DNA of 64,000 nucleotides, taken from contig NHNW01000010.1 in the NCBI GenBank assembly GCA_002786025.1, forward strand, positions 248,001 to 312,000, in the 5' to 3' direction. Shown piece after piece: positions 54,877 to 64,000 of the stretch. How positions within the stretch are numbered: the first letter of the stretch is position 1; each line of letters begins with the position of its first letter. The translations under genes and the position numbers were made by a program. The notes under the pieces are model-generated. The model was not told the DNA's origin and made no database searches. It worked only from the letters and a program-made list of their open reading frames with translations. This DNA is from Zasmidium citrigriseum. Lineage: Eukaryota > Ascomycota > Dothideomycetes > Mycosphaerellales > Mycosphaerellaceae.

Positions 54877-55708
54877 AGAGGTAGTTCTGTGGCAAACAGG
54901 AATCCGGCCAAGATCTTTGCAGAAGATGTGCGCGGCGTGGAGACTGAGGTTCGAAGAAGGATGGTCCATTGCAACGCAGCTCGAGCGATGAAGATGGAGA
55001 GGGCGAAAAATTAGATTGGGGAAGACGTTCTGAAAACCAGCGAGACATTTCCATGGTCACGGTCTCCCTCGAAGGACCCCGAGAGCTTGGCTTCGCAAGG
55101 ACTCATCTCCTAGGACACCCAACAACGACGGCGAATGACGCTCAACGAGAGACCGCTGTACGTTTCCGACTTCTGAACCGCTGTGGACATCGTCACCGAC
55201 TCGTCCGTCTCCCGAGCAACGCCCTCCCACCTCCGCCCTCGCCGCAACAAACTTTCGCAACCAGCCCACCGGCACCAAGTCGGAAGCCGAACCGAATCGC
55301 AAGCAACCCATATATCCAATTCCAACTTGATGGTCCTCACGGCAAATGATGGCTAGAACCCAATAGGCGCCAGTGGGATAGCAGTATGATTCACTCCACT
55401 TGCAAGTGCGCGTAACACTCCGCAAAGCTGAACGTTCTAGTTCTGATGCCAATTGTTTTTGTTCCTTTTTGTGCTACTTTGGGGCTCGTTGGAGGAACAG
55501 TGAGGGGAGGGGTGTTGGGTTCGATCTTGGGTGGAATTTTGCTTCAGCGCTAGCGCATCTTCATTCAGCCTTACTCGTCCACATTGAAGCGATTGAGCAC
55601 AACAGGAACGCCCAAGCACGACAAGAGCATCGGAAAGAAGCACACCTCCAAGTAAGAATACATTCATAACTTCATATCAATTCATCAGGGGTATCGTTAA
55701 ACACAATC
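54877..55708. other. Convergent intergenic region, LYR gene and BTB gene
   Basis: 832 bp. A 126-codon frame (54969-55349) is Pro/Arg-rich and not convincing. A short hydrophobic frame at 55446-55553 is listed separately. Confidence 0.4.
55446..55553 (+). CDS. Possible 35-residue glycine-zipper micropeptide
   Basis: A 35-residue frame from ATG 55446 (MPIVFVPFCATLGLVGGTV, then RGGVLGSILGGILLQR). It is one membrane-length hydrophobic span with repeated small residues at GxxxG spacing, like glycine-zipper membrane proteins. The frame is hydrophobic for six codons before the ATG as well. There is no evidence of expression, and it may be chance, so confidence is low. Confidence 0.2.
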   Translation: MPIVFVPFCATLGLVGGTVRGGVLGSILGGILLQR

Positions 55709-58609
55709 TCAAATATTCCCAATCACAACCATGAACCTCAATTTGCCATCTCCCTTCCCCTTCATCGTCCTCCTCGAACCTTCTCTTTCCATTCCTCCAT
55801 CGGTGTCATCCTTGACATCATCTGTATCATCTCCAAGCAGCCCCTCGTCCAGCATCAGGGTACTGCTCTTCCAACCCCACGACTGCGAAAAGTTGAACTT
55901 ATCCGGTGCAGATTCGTAGACGGAGAGCATGCGGCCACCTCGCGAGGGCGAGTAAATCTTGAAGTAGGTCTTGATGGTGGGTCGAACGTCGACGTATGGA
56001 GGGAGTGTCGGGACGTGGAACTTGTTCGAAGCGGCCGCCCAGCGTTCGGATTCGGAGTCGCTGGTTTCGAGATCGGAATCTGGAGCCTGCATGTCATCCC
56101 CTCCGAAGGGATCTGATGATGTTGGTGGCGATGACCCAAAAAGGTCTGTCTGTCCAGTCTTGCGATGGCCACGGGCGAGGTACTGCCGCATTGAACTTGC
56201 CCGCGCTGTCAAGCCTGAAGAGGGCTCTCCGGCGCCACCGAGATTCCCGTCTTCCACCTCAGCGCTGCCGCTGCTCTCAGTACCATCTCCTTCCAATCCA
56301 ATAGAGCCGACAGTCCCGCTTCTTTGGTCTCTCCTGTCTCGTCGCTCGCTTCTCATGAGCATCTCGCGCTCAAGCTGGCCGATACGCTCATCGACACTCC
56401 CTTGCGCCAAGCCAGCTGTACCGGCAATGACCTCCTCAGTCTCACGTTCTTTCGCTCTGTGCAAGTACACGCCAAGTTGCTTGCTCCGTGACGATGCCAC
56501 TTTCTGAATGTAGATGTTCCAGAGACTACCCGCGTAGAAAACGGTGCGACTGTAGACGCGTTTCTTCTCCTTGAGTAGTCGTGGGTTCGGGAATTCAGCT
56601 GCGAACCTGAATGGTGGGAAATGGGTGTAGCTGATTGTCAGAGGATCGTTCTGGCCTTGTGCAAGCCCATCGCCGGTCGACAAAGGAGGCCGTGGTTGTG
56701 AAGTCGCGGCCGTGAAGTCGGCAGCCCATTGGACATCTTCCGGTTGAATGGTAGCGCTGAGTCGGCTGGCGTGCCTCTGCATGGTAGTGTTGTTCGACGT
56801 TGCAATGATGGGCTCGGCATTTCCTCCCATGACAATGTTACAGTCAGAGCTTGGGATCCAGAACTTGCGTGGCTTGCCGTTTCCATCCCACGATCCACTG
56901 TCAAGGTCGTCGACCATGTCGTCTGAATCTGTTGCCCTGCGCTTGCCTTTAGCGCGTGCGGATTCCGAGCTTGAGACGATGGACATCGTAGTATCCCGGC
57001 TGGCATCGAGCGCGCTGTCTTCGCTACAGTGAACGCTCACGCCGAGCTCGAGCTCAACTTCTCGGGCGTTCATGACTTTCTGACGCAGCTCCATCTGCTG
57101 CCAGAGCGCGTTGCTGATGACCTTCTCTGGGAGTACTGGTAGTCCAAGGCAGTCCCTGGCGCTACGAATGAACTGAAGCTGTTCAAAGTCCAGATGTATG
57201 TAATGGATGCCTTCGTCCAAAAGTACCAGCAGTGGTTCGACATCAGGATGGGTGTACAGGGTGACCCATTGATGAAGGCTGTCAGGAATACCGCGGCCGG
57301 TAGCACCGCTTCGCCGATAGATCGTGTCGAATCGTACGGCCATCAGATTCGCAGCGTTAGGAGCCTTGCGAACCTTTCTTCTGCTCCCGGGTTCCAGGAG
57401 GTCTGCAGCGATCGCCTGTATCTTCAATCTGCGATCTAACAACCGCTTCGCAAGGGCCCAACGATCCCATTCGCCATCAACAAAGAACCCATCGCCGCCA
57501 ACTATCTCACGGATGATGTCACCTGGGATACCATCCCAGAATCTCAGAGGCATCTTCCATCCATCTCTGCACAGCATTGACTTGGCACTGGCGAGGATCT
57601 TGTCCCCAGCTCTGCCATAGTAGTTGCCGGTGACCAGCTTGATGAGTGGGGCCAAAGTCTCAGGAGTCATTTGCCGCAACATTGATTCGATGGACGAGTC
57701 AACAAGATCCTGCATCTCAAGCCAGCATCCGGTAGCAAACAAGCCAACGGGGTTCTGATCCTCCTCATCCAAGTTGCAGCTGCCATAAAGCCTCTTGAGG
57801 GCCAGCTCAAATGCTTCTTGGGTAATAGAGGCGTCGACATCCTCTGGGTGTACTGTCATCTCCTTTGCGTTTGCTTCCAACCATGGCTCACTGAGGGCGC
57901 TCGCGAAGAATGGAGCACGGTCAAGTACAAGGCGATGGAGTTTGTAGGGTCGACCAAAAGCGTGAACGGTGATGTCAGAGTGCCGTCCTCCTAACAGGCC
58001 ACGAGTGTAGAGATGGTCAGGCAAAGCAGCGGTCTCGGCAGAGTGGAGTGCGCGAGTATAGCTTGACGGATGTCTTGCTGGGAAATTGTACGACGGATTC
58101 CGCGAATGCTCTGGCGAAGTGGCAGCTTGAACGGCAAAAAGTCTGCTCAGCGTCGTCAAAGTAGTCGATTCATGTCTTGTGCCTCTCGACGATGCGGGAG
58201 GAGTAGTGGGATCATCGGCATCCTTCTCTACTCTTGGGATCAGACGTGTGTTAACGCCGATAGTTGTATCGGTGCCATATTGCTGCTCTTTCATTGCGGG
58301 CGAACGAAGCGTCGATAAGGGCGGTTGTTCAGCCACTGCTACATCGTCGGACCGCTGTCGAGGTAGAGTGGGAGGTTCTGCCGTTGGAGCAGAACCAAAG
58401 ATAGAGGTACTTCCAGATGCAAACAAGGCTCGTGGGAGGCTGCTATGTCTGCTCGGACGTGGACGTTCAGGACGAGTTTGCTGCTCGGAGGTAGCTCCAG
58501 GCTGGGAATCGGAGAGGTCGGCAAAGGACCACGAGGACGAGCTTTCAAGGGTCATGTTGGAACGCTGAGAGTCCTGACGACTCGGCTGACCGCCTGACTG
58601 GTCTTCCAT
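55709..58609 (-). CDS. Large BTB/POZ-domain protein
   Basis: Single exon, 966 residues, ATG at 58609 (MEDQSGGQPSRQDS). Residues 1-190 are Ser/Thr-rich and disordered. The BTB/POZ fold spans about 200-330, starting at GRHSDITVHAFGRPYKLHRLVL and including APFFASALSEPW. A BACK-like helical region follows (ETLAPLIKLVTGNYYG). A C-terminal domain (HFPPFRFAAEFPNPRLL, TVFYAGSLWNIYIQKV) resembles the beta-rich end of germ-cell-less-type BTB proteins of fungi. BTB domains dimerise and often serve as adaptors for Cullin-3 ubiquitin ligases; that use here is inferred. It is divergent from COX15 (448 bp). Confidence 0.87.
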   Translation of the reverse strand: MEDQSGGQPSRQDSQRSNMTLESSSSWSFADLSDSQPGATSEQQTRPERPRPSRHSSLPRALFASGSTSIFGSAPTAEPPTLPRQRSDDVAVAEQPPLSTLRSPAMKEQQYGTDTTIGVNTRLIPRVEKDADDPTTPPASSRGTRHESTTLTTLSRLFAVQAATSPEHSRNPSYNFPARHPSSYTRALHSAETAALPDHLYTRGLLGGRHSDITVHAFGRPYKLHRLVLDRAPFFASALSEPWLEANAKEMTVHPEDVDASITQEAFELALKRLYGSCNLDEEDQNPVGLFATGCWLEMQDLVDSSIESMLRQMTPETLAPLIKLVTGNYYGRAGDKILASAKSMLCRDGWKMPLRFWDGIPGDIIREIVGGDGFFVDGEWDRWALAKRLLDRRLKIQAIAADLLEPGSRRKVRKAPNAANLMAVRFDTIYRRSGATGRGIPDSLHQWVTLYTHPDVEPLLVLLDEGIHYIHLDFEQLQFIRSARDCLGLPVLPEKVISNALWQQMELRQKVMNAREVELELGVSVHCSEDSALDASRDTTMSIVSSSESARAKGKRRATDSDDMVDDLDSGSWDGNGKPRKFWIPSSDCNIVMGGNAEPIIATSNNTTMQRHASRLSATIQPEDVQWAADFTAATSQPRPPLSTGDGLAQGQNDPLTISYTHFPPFRFAAEFPNPRLLKEKKRVYSRTVFYAGSLWNIYIQKVASSRSKQLGVYLHRAKERETEEVIAGTAGLAQGSVDERIGQLEREMLMRSERRDRRDQRSGTVGSIGLEGDGTESSGSAEVEDGNLGGAGEPSSGLTARASSMRQYLARGHRKTGQTDLFGSSPPTSSDPFGGDDMQAPDSDLETSDSESERWAAASNKFHVPTLPPYVDVRPTIKTYFKIYSPSRGGRMLSVYESAPDKFNFSQSWGWKSSTLMLDEGLLGDDTDDVKDDTDGGMEREGSRRTMKGKGDGKLRFMVVIGNI

Positions 58610-59057
58610 GGCAGCGACGACGCAGAGGAAGTAGGAAACTGGGCTGGTGGTGGGTGGTACAGCTCGTCCTTACTGTTCCCTTCGACGTAAAGCTGCAGCC
58701 GGGGCCGGCGACCTAAAAGTCGCACACGCAATCAGCCGTCCTGCAGCTGCAATCGGAATCGTATCGTCCGAGATCATAGAAAACGAATTAGAACGGCGAT
58801 ATGTACACAAAACATCGGGGTGAGAGGAGAGAAACAGCGGCTGATGCTGTCACGAGAGGTCGCTTCACGATGGCCGAAAGAGAGTTCAGACCCTGCACCG
58901 CGCTCCGTCATTGCCGAGAGACCGAAGACCCTTGCACGTGTCAGGCGAGATCTGAAGACTAGCAGCGAATTGGGAATAGTCCAATTCGCATTACATCTTC
59001 CAATCCGTCTCCTAACTCCTCCATCTGCAATCCACCACTCCAACACCTGTCCCTTCA
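58610..59057. promoter_or_regulatory. Divergent promoter, BTB gene and COX15, with CCAAT boxes
   Basis: CCAAT occurs at 58981-58985 and 59000-59004, and ATTGG (the reverse) at 58969-58973, all within 90 bp of the COX15 ATG. CCAAT is the HAP/NF-Y site, and yeast HAP controls respiratory genes. The clustering is suggestive only, since CCAAT is a short motif. Confidence 0.4.
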
Positions 59058-60545
59058 ATGGCAACAGCGGTGGGCATCTCGCCCATCAGGGCCCGCTTGG
59101 CCTCCAAAAAGCTCTTCCAGGACGCCTTCGTCTGCCGGAGATGTCTCCAGCAGCAGTCCCGATCGCCACCAGCCTACCAATCGCTCCGACAGACCCCATT
59201 CCTCAAGGCCTTCCGATCACACGGTCCCGCTCAGTTCAGACAGCAAAGCTCGTCAACAGCGTCTCCGCTGGGTGCATTGAGTCGCAGCATTGGCGAAAGC
59301 TCTAAATCTCTCCCATCCAAAGCATCCACATGGCCGAAGACCAGTTCGAAGTCAGTCGCATACTGGCTACTGGGCTCAGCAGCGAGTGTGTTTGGGATCG
59401 TGGTATTTGGAGGTCTGACAAGACTTACAGAATCTGGGCTCAGCATAACGGAATGGCGGCCGGTGACTGGATCGTTTCCACCGCGAGATCAGCAGGCTTG
59501 GGAAGAGGAGTTTGCGAGATACAAGCTGAGTCCGGAGTTCAAGCAGCTGAACAGCCACATGGATCTCAACGATTTCAAGCAGATCTACTGGATGGAATGG
59601 GGACATAGACTTTGGGGAAGAGTTGTTGGCATCACGTTCCTTCTACCGACTGGATACTTCATCATCAGGAGAAAGGTCGACCCACGGATGGCATTGAGAT
59701 TGGTGGGTATCTGCGGTCTGATCGGATTTCAAGGATTCATTGGATGGTGGATGGTCAAAAGCGGGCTGAAGGACGATCTGTTCGAGCAGGGAAAACACCC
59801 GCGGGTCAGTCAGTACCGATTGACTGCGCATCTGGGCACAGCTTTCGTCGCATACCTGTGCATGCTATGGAATGGCATGCGAATCCTGCAAGAGCATCGA
59901 TTGCTGCGAGATCCTGAGCAAGGCTTGAAGCTGTTGGAAACTTTGAACCGACCAGAGCTGAGGACATTCAAGCGACTGGTCGGAGGGCTCTCCGTTCTCG
60001 TCTTCGTCACGGCCATGTCAGGTGCTCTCGTCGCAGGTCTTGACGCTGGTCTGATCTACAACGACTTCCCTTGGATGGGCCAAGGACTGATCCCCCCGAA
60101 GGGGGAGATGTTCGATCCCTTCTATTCACATACGGAGGACCAGAAGGATCTCTACTGGCGCAACGCTCTCGAGAACCCAGTACTAGTGCAGCTCGACCAC
60201 CGAATCCTCGCAACGACGACATTCTCGGCAATCGTCACACTATGGACATACAGCCGCTTCAGTCCCGCAGTGAAGGCCAACCTACCTAAGGCAGCCAAGG
60301 GCGGCATGATGGGCGTGCTGCACATGGCTAGCTTGCAAGTCGCTTTGGGTATTACCACACTCTGGTATCTTGTCCCAACACCTCTGGCAGCAGCACATCA
60401 AGCTGGAGCTCTGGCCTTGCTATCGACGGTCTTCATCCTAGGAAGCCGACTATGGGTACCGAAGCGTTCTTGGAGACTGGTGCAGCAGGCTCTTGCTCAG
60501 ACGAAGAGTAAAGCAGTGCAGCAGCAGAGGAACGGTTTCGCCTAG
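59058..60545 (+). CDS. COX15: Heme A synthase COX15
   Basis: Single exon, 495 residues. COX15 oxidises the C8 methyl of heme O to make heme A for cytochrome c oxidase; it sits in the mitochondrial inner membrane. The N-terminal 95 residues are Ser/Arg/Gln-rich and basic (a presequence). Family motifs: GGLTRLTESGLSITEW, FKQIYWMEWGHRLWGR (His183), RLTAHLGTAFVAY (His258), VQLDHRILATTT (His381) and AAAHQAGALALL (His447). These four histidines are the expected heme-binding and catalytic ligands. There are eight hydrophobic segments. All features of an active enzyme are present. Confidence 0.96.
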   Translation: MATAVGISPIRARLASKKLFQDAFVCRRCLQQQSRSPPAYQSLRQTPFLKAFRSHGPAQFRQQSSSTASPLGALSRSIGESSKSLPSKASTWPKTSSKSVAYWLLGSAASVFGIVVFGGLTRLTESGLSITEWRPVTGSFPPRDQQAWEEEFARYKLSPEFKQLNSHMDLNDFKQIYWMEWGHRLWGRVVGITFLLPTGYFIIRRKVDPRMALRLVGICGLIGFQGFIGWWMVKSGLKDDLFEQGKHPRVSQYRLTAHLGTAFVAYLCMLWNGMRILQEHRLLRDPEQGLKLLETLNRPELRTFKRLVGGLSVLVFVTAMSGALVAGLDAGLIYNDFPWMGQGLIPPKGEMFDPFYSHTEDQKDLYWRNALENPVLVQLDHRILATTTFSAIVTLWTYSRFSPAVKANLPKAAKGGMMGVLHMASLQVALGITTLWYLVPTPLAAAHQAGALALLSTVFILGSRLWVPKRSWRLVQQALAQTKSKAVQQQRNGFA

Positions 60546-61003
60546 ATCCACGAGAATGGGAAATGGAGTGCAACTCAACTCTATACGAATGTACGATATA
60601 TACATAGAATACCCTTTGTTCTCACCGAGAAGCCATCATTATTTCAATCACCTTTTCATATATTAGTCTCTGCAGGGGGAAAACGTCCGCTAGCTGCAAC
60701 TGCAGGGTCAGCCGGGACCCGGCTGATCTGCATGTGCAACGCTAGCGTGGTTGTGCAACTTGGCACGTTGGTGAGTGACGCAAGAGGGCAGCCGTTGTAG
60801 AAACCGGTTTTGCTTATCGACTTCGTAGGACGCAAGCAATTCAAATAAGTTACACGTTCTTTTCGAGGCAAGCTAGATCACACGATCAAAGTACCTTTTG
60901 CTAGTAGTTTCTCTTGAGTGCCACTATTTACACTAGCTGCATCACCGACACGTGACTTCGAGACCAGAAACCAGAGACTGCATTCCTTCGAGCTTCATCA
61001 ATC
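60546..61003. other. Intergenic, COX15 3' flank and promoter of small gene
   Basis: 458 bp. It contains the 58-bp quasi-palindrome (60689-60746) and one CACGTGA at 60949-60955, about 50 bp before the next ATG. The chance frames have no recognisable product. Confidence 0.45.
60689..60746. repeat. 58-bp quasi-palindrome with a perfect 19-bp inverted repeat at its centre
   Basis: The centre TCAGCCGGGACCCGGCTGA (60708-60726) is two 9-bp arms around one A. The outer ends are GCTAGC on both sides (60689-60694 and 60741-60746). Between them the arms share GCA-N3-GCA spacing. The structure lies 144-201 bp after the COX15 stop. Confidence 0.7.
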
Positions 61004-61448
61004 ATGTCTTCGTCGGCGGTGACCAAGCAGCAACCCAACGAGGTCACGAAGCAAAGTCACGATGGCGGCGCTATGATTGAGGAGAAGGAGGCCAGTGCCA
61101 AAGCTAGCGCTAGTGTAAGCTTAGAGCAAGCTTGTGCTTGCATATTTCGACTCGACAAAACTAACGATCTTGTCTAGGCAGGCCTCAATCTGAACATCTT
61201 TGGCGCGGTCTCGGGCATGTTCTCTGGCAAGTCGAACAAGGAGACGAACCCGGATGGTAGCTCTGTTGAGACGCGGGAGGAGCAGGCGGCGATCAAAGGT
61301 GAGTCGTACATGTCCGTGGAGCATGCTTGAGGTGTTGATGAGTGTTCCAGGTGCCGGTGCAGGGAATCTCAACGCTGCAGCTGCAGCGGATGCTGAGCAG
61401 AAGGGTCGTCAAATGCGTGCTGCGATTCAGGATAAGAACGCGTCGTGA
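61004..61448 (+). CDS. Small Ala/Gly/Lys-rich protein of three exons
   Basis: Three exons, 61004-61114, 61178-61298 and 61351-61448, with introns of 63 and 52 bp; junctions in phases 0 and 1 keep one frame, giving 109 residues. The ATG at 61004 begins MSSSAVTKQQPNEVTK. The central exon has AGLNIFGAVSGMFSGKSNKE, a short amphipathic or hydrophobic stretch with glycines at GxxxG-like spacing. The last exon is Ala-rich (NLNAAAAADAEQKGRQ) and ends in AIQDKNAS. I do not recognise the family. Proper splice sites in two introns make the model credible, but the protein is short. It may be a stress- or lineage-specific protein. Confidence 0.6.
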
Positions 61449-61504
61449 TTGTCACTTGAGGCGTTTGGATATCCAGATGATGAATTACGACCTTGAGTTC
61501 AAGC

Positions 61505-61546
61505 ATTGATGGCCTTCTTTTCTTCATTGATGGCCTTCTTTTCTTC
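61505..61546. repeat. Perfect tandem duplication of a 21-bp unit
   Basis: The 21-base unit beginning ATTGATGGCCTTC occurs twice back to back (61505-61525 and 61526-61546). It lies between the small gene and MED7, in the 3' flank of both. It looks like a recent local duplication. Confidence 0.85.
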
Positions 61547-61643
61547 CAGCTCAATCCTGCCACAGGCATTCTGGAAATCAATGACTCCGGCGGTTCGTCC
61601 AGGATAGATGACCGCAACAGCGGTAGCTAGCCACCTCATCGCT

Positions 61644-62381
61644 TCATCCCAACTCGTTCTCCAACGCTGCCCAAGCCGCCCTCTGTCGCGCCTTGCGCTG
61701 TGCGAATGCTGCATCCTCTCCAGCAGACTCGCTCTTCTCCTCCTTCTCCTCTTGCAGGGACTGTACAATCCCATTGCTCTGCAACTCCTGCAGCAGCTTG
61801 GCCACATTCTCCTTCGCCTGATCGATCTTCTGATTTTCGCTCTTCATCTTTTCCAATCGCTCCTCCATCATCAGAATTAGGGACTCGCGTGCCTGATGCG
61901 GACGGTATTGGTTGATGATATCGTGGATGTTGTACACAATCGCGTGTAGATCTTTCGACTTCTCCTCCTGCAGCTCGGGGTTTTGTGCGAGGATACCAGT
62001 CAACGCCAAGAATGTGGTGAGCATGGAGCGTGCGAGGGCGATCAAGTGCGGCTGTGGATTAGAGAGGACAGCTGGGTCATTGGGGTAGATCTGGTCTACG
62101 GGCACGTCGGCGAGGCTCGCGCGAGGCGCATCGAGGCTAGTGTTGGTGCCGAAGATTTCTAGAGTATCGCCGGTAGGAGGTTCAGGAGGGATGAGGTAGC
62201 GCAGCTCGGTCGGGAGGGAGAGGATGTCGACGTCGTGCTCAATGACCTGGCCTTCAGCTGCGGGAGGGATGCCAGCATCTTTGCGAATCTGGCGGAGTCG
62301 CGTAAGGTTCTCCTTGGTGAAGTGGGTGTAGAAGGGCGGCGGAGCTGGGAACGGCGCCTTGAATTGGTTGCCTTCTGCCAT
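61644..62381 (-). CDS. MED7: Mediator complex subunit MED7
   Basis: Single exon, 245 residues, ATG at 62381. MED7 is a middle-module subunit that, with MED21, forms a hinge of the Mediator complex bridging activators and RNA polymerase II. The N-terminal PFPAPPPFYTHFTKENL is the family's PPPP-Y/F-x-FT motif. YLIPPEPPTGDTLEIFG, IYPNDP, and the helical LARSMLTTFLALTGIL with NIHDIINQYRPHQARE follow. The C-terminal coil pairs with MED21. Length matches yeast Med7 (222) and fungal relatives. Confidence 0.93.
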   Translation of the reverse strand: MAEGNQFKAPFPAPPPFYTHFTKENLTRLRQIRKDAGIPPAAEGQVIEHDVDILSLPTELRYLIPPEPPTGDTLEIFGTNTSLDAPRASLADVPVDQIYPNDPAVLSNPQPHLIALARSMLTTFLALTGILAQNPELQEEKSKDLHAIVYNIHDIINQYRPHQARESLILMMEERLEKMKSENQKIDQAKENVAKLLQELQSNGIVQSLQEEKEEKSESAGEDAAFAQRKARQRAAWAALENELG

Positions 62382-63846
62382 GACGGCGGGTGGAGAGGGT
62401 TGTGGTGGCGGCTGCGGAGGAAGCGCAGGAGTTGAAGCTTGAAGGTCGTCGGCAGATCAACAAGCTGCAGTCTGGGGGCGATCCTACGCCATCAAGCCGG
62501 GGCCCACCTGAAGGTCAATCTTCACATGTCCACCTCCCTCCCTCTCGACGTGAAGAGATACATAATTAAGAATGCTCAATTCATTCATTAATAGTCACAT
62601 AGCTAGATTCTGGACACGATGTTGACTGCCAGTGAGATGAAACACGGCTCCGTATCAAAGGCCAATCAATCACAACCTGCCGCTGTCTCGCCGGCCTTGC
62701 TACTTGCTCGAGCTCGCAGTACTTGACAGCTTCCCTTGGTCACCCTCGCAGATTACGAGGACTTCACAGACGAGACAAGATGACTGGGAGCTCCGTCATC
62801 AAGACACTCGCCCACGCACCCTTTTGAGGTCGTCTTCGCATTGGTTGAGCGGCGCTTGAAGGTCGGTTCGAACAGAACCTCGCAGCGGACGAGCAGGGAT
62901 GGCGCATTATTAGACATTCGCTCGCCTTTTCCTTCCGAAGCGGCGTGTCGAATTGCGAGGTGGAGACTGTCATCTGGACAGCATGGCATGATGAGACGTC
63001 CCTTTCATAGCTCTACGGAGGATTCCACGGTGGCTTTGTCTTCGCAAGCCTTCGTGGGATCGAGTCCCAGCGGCCAGCGGTTGGAGGTGCCACCACGGAC
63101 GGTAGCCTTATGCAACTAGTGAAGCCCGCCCGTCAGCTAGCAGTGATCGAGTCGGCCAAAGTTGCTCGAGCAGGTCGTGATGATATTATCGTAGCAGTCT
63201 TTCAGCGAGGCAACTCGCTCATTCCTGCAATGATCGTGTAGCTTGTACGTGTGGGGATTGAGTTGGATTGGCACGGTGTCTTTCGCAGGCCGATGTGAGG
63301 GAAATGCAGGAGTGGGCCACGGGGCGTTAGTAGCGTAGCGGAAGAAGGTTTGCGCTAGCGAGGCGCCGTGACCCAGAGCAGCGCCAGCGTCTCTGTCGAA
63401 GCAATTCCCTCCACCACGACCACCTCGCCCTCGACTCTCACCAGCACCAGCTCCTTGCTGTCACCGACGACGACCTCTTCTCTTCTCCACCGCATCCACA
63501 TCTACCCTCGACACACCGCGCCGCCCGCCGCAAACTCCGACGTCATCATCTCTCGGGCACCGCCTCGTTCGTCGCCTTGCACCTACGCCCACTCACACCC
63601 GCACCCGCAACACTCGTGACACTCGCCCGTTGTCCGCCCTCTTTGCTTGCCTGCGACCGCGCCATCTCCTCGACCAATTCCCTGACACCCAAAACACAAA
63701 CAACCACCACACGCACCCGCCCGCCGAAGACTCGCTCGACGTCTCGCACCGAATGACCGCAAACGCTCACTCGAGCCCGCCCGTCCGCAAGTGTCGGCCC
63801 AAGTAGTCCCCTCCACGGCTGTCTTTCTCGGGCGGAGCCTGTCGCC
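62382..63846. other. Divergent region between MED7 and the last gene, with long 5' leader
   Basis: 1465 bp. The last 480 bp before 63847 have strong strand asymmetry, rich in C with few G, typical of a long 5' leader of a fungal gene. Other open frames are chance. No RNA gene or site recognised. Confidence 0.4.
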
Positions 63847-64000
63847 ATGGAGCAGCCCAACATGATGCCCGGCGGCATGCCTAACCCGCAAATGAACAAC
63901 TCCATGCAGCGTCCCCAGCCTGGCAACATCGCCCAGCAGGTCCACGCCAAGGTCCTCGACGACCTGCGTCGCGCGCAGCCCTCACTCGGCGCCGGATGGC
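63847..64000 (+). CDS. 5' part of a gene, possibly Mediator subunit MED15-like (partial)
   Basis: ATG at 63847 in good context (GTCGCCATGG). 51 residues are visible before the window ends. After a Met/Asn/Pro-rich start, HAKVLDDLRRAQPSLGAGW resembles the first helix and turn of a KIX-like domain, as in MED15/GAL11, where a short run of Leu and an LGxGW turn occurs. This is a weak match, so the call is tentative. If correct it is the second Mediator gene here. It runs off the window edge. Confidence 0.45.
   Translation, partial: MEQPNMMPGGMPNPQMNNSMQRPQPGNIAQQVHAKVLDDLRRAQPSLGAGW

Noticed and set aside
54969..55349. 126-codon frame between the LYR gene and the BTB gene
   Set aside because: Arg/Pro-rich without a motif or good start context; probably chance.
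62841..62900. GGTTCGAAC, which resembles a tRNA box B
   Set aside because: No matching box A at the right distance and no cloverleaf could be drawn from the flanks.

Overview
The window is nuclear DNA of a filamentous ascomycete (Pezizomycotina). Introns are short (47-74 bp) with GT-AG ends and CTAAC-like branch sites, intergenic gaps are mostly small, and the proteins are typical of this group (eisosome PIL1, OST subunit SWP1, fungal FPGS, MSH6, COX15, NOP7, MED7). A dothideomycete is my best guess, from the flavour of the proteins only. No rRNA, CRISPR, tRNA or intact transposon was seen. One unresolved base (N) lies at 17963.

Layout. 1-4.1 kb: tail of an unknown gene, a threonine-aldolase-type PLP enzyme, and a membrane-anchored ankyrin protein. 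4.1-9.6 kb: divergent FPGS and MSH6 sharing a 223-bp promoter with an MCB-like box. 9.8-14.1 kb: SWP1 and a Pro/Gln-rich AT-hook protein, divergent, with three CACGTGA sites between them. 14.6-20.4 kb: a P-loop sulfotransferase-like protein, PIL1, a DHDPS-family aldolase (preceded by a duplicated hairpin containing the N) and an SDR. 21.5-26.5 kb: a ZIP zinc transporter with a near-consensus zinc-responsive element, then a divergent pair encoding a twin-CX9C protein and a basic AT-hook protein.

26.5-37.4 kb is a gene-poor stretch. One bZIP transcription factor gene (30.5-32.4 kb) sits between about 4 kb and 5 kb of DNA in which I recognise no gene. The bZIP frame has no upstream ATG, so its 5' end is unresolved.

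37.4-64 kb is dense again: an SMP-30/gluconolactonase-like protein, a RING protein, mitochondrial-type succinate-semialdehyde dehydrogenase, mitochondrial TyrRS, a large membrane-tailed protein, GPI-transamidase subunit PIG-U/GAB1, pescadillo/NOP7, a NAT4-like histone acetyltransferase with a long coiled-coil tail, a four-exon LYR-motif gene, a large BTB protein, COX15, a small alanine-rich three-exon gene, MED7, and the start of a gene that may encode another Mediator subunit (MED15-like).

These are mainly unlinked housekeeping genes, not a metabolic cluster. The shared themes are mitochondria (FPGS, SSADH, TyrRS, LYRM, COX15, twin CX9C), ER glycosylation and GPI anchoring (SWP1, PIG-U), and nuclear functions. 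Many pairs are divergent with short shared promoters. I found no convincing undescribed multi-gene system. The most notable items are the acetyltransferase tail, the split LYR gene, the duplicated hairpin, a 58-bp quasi-palindrome, and the bZIP gene desert.
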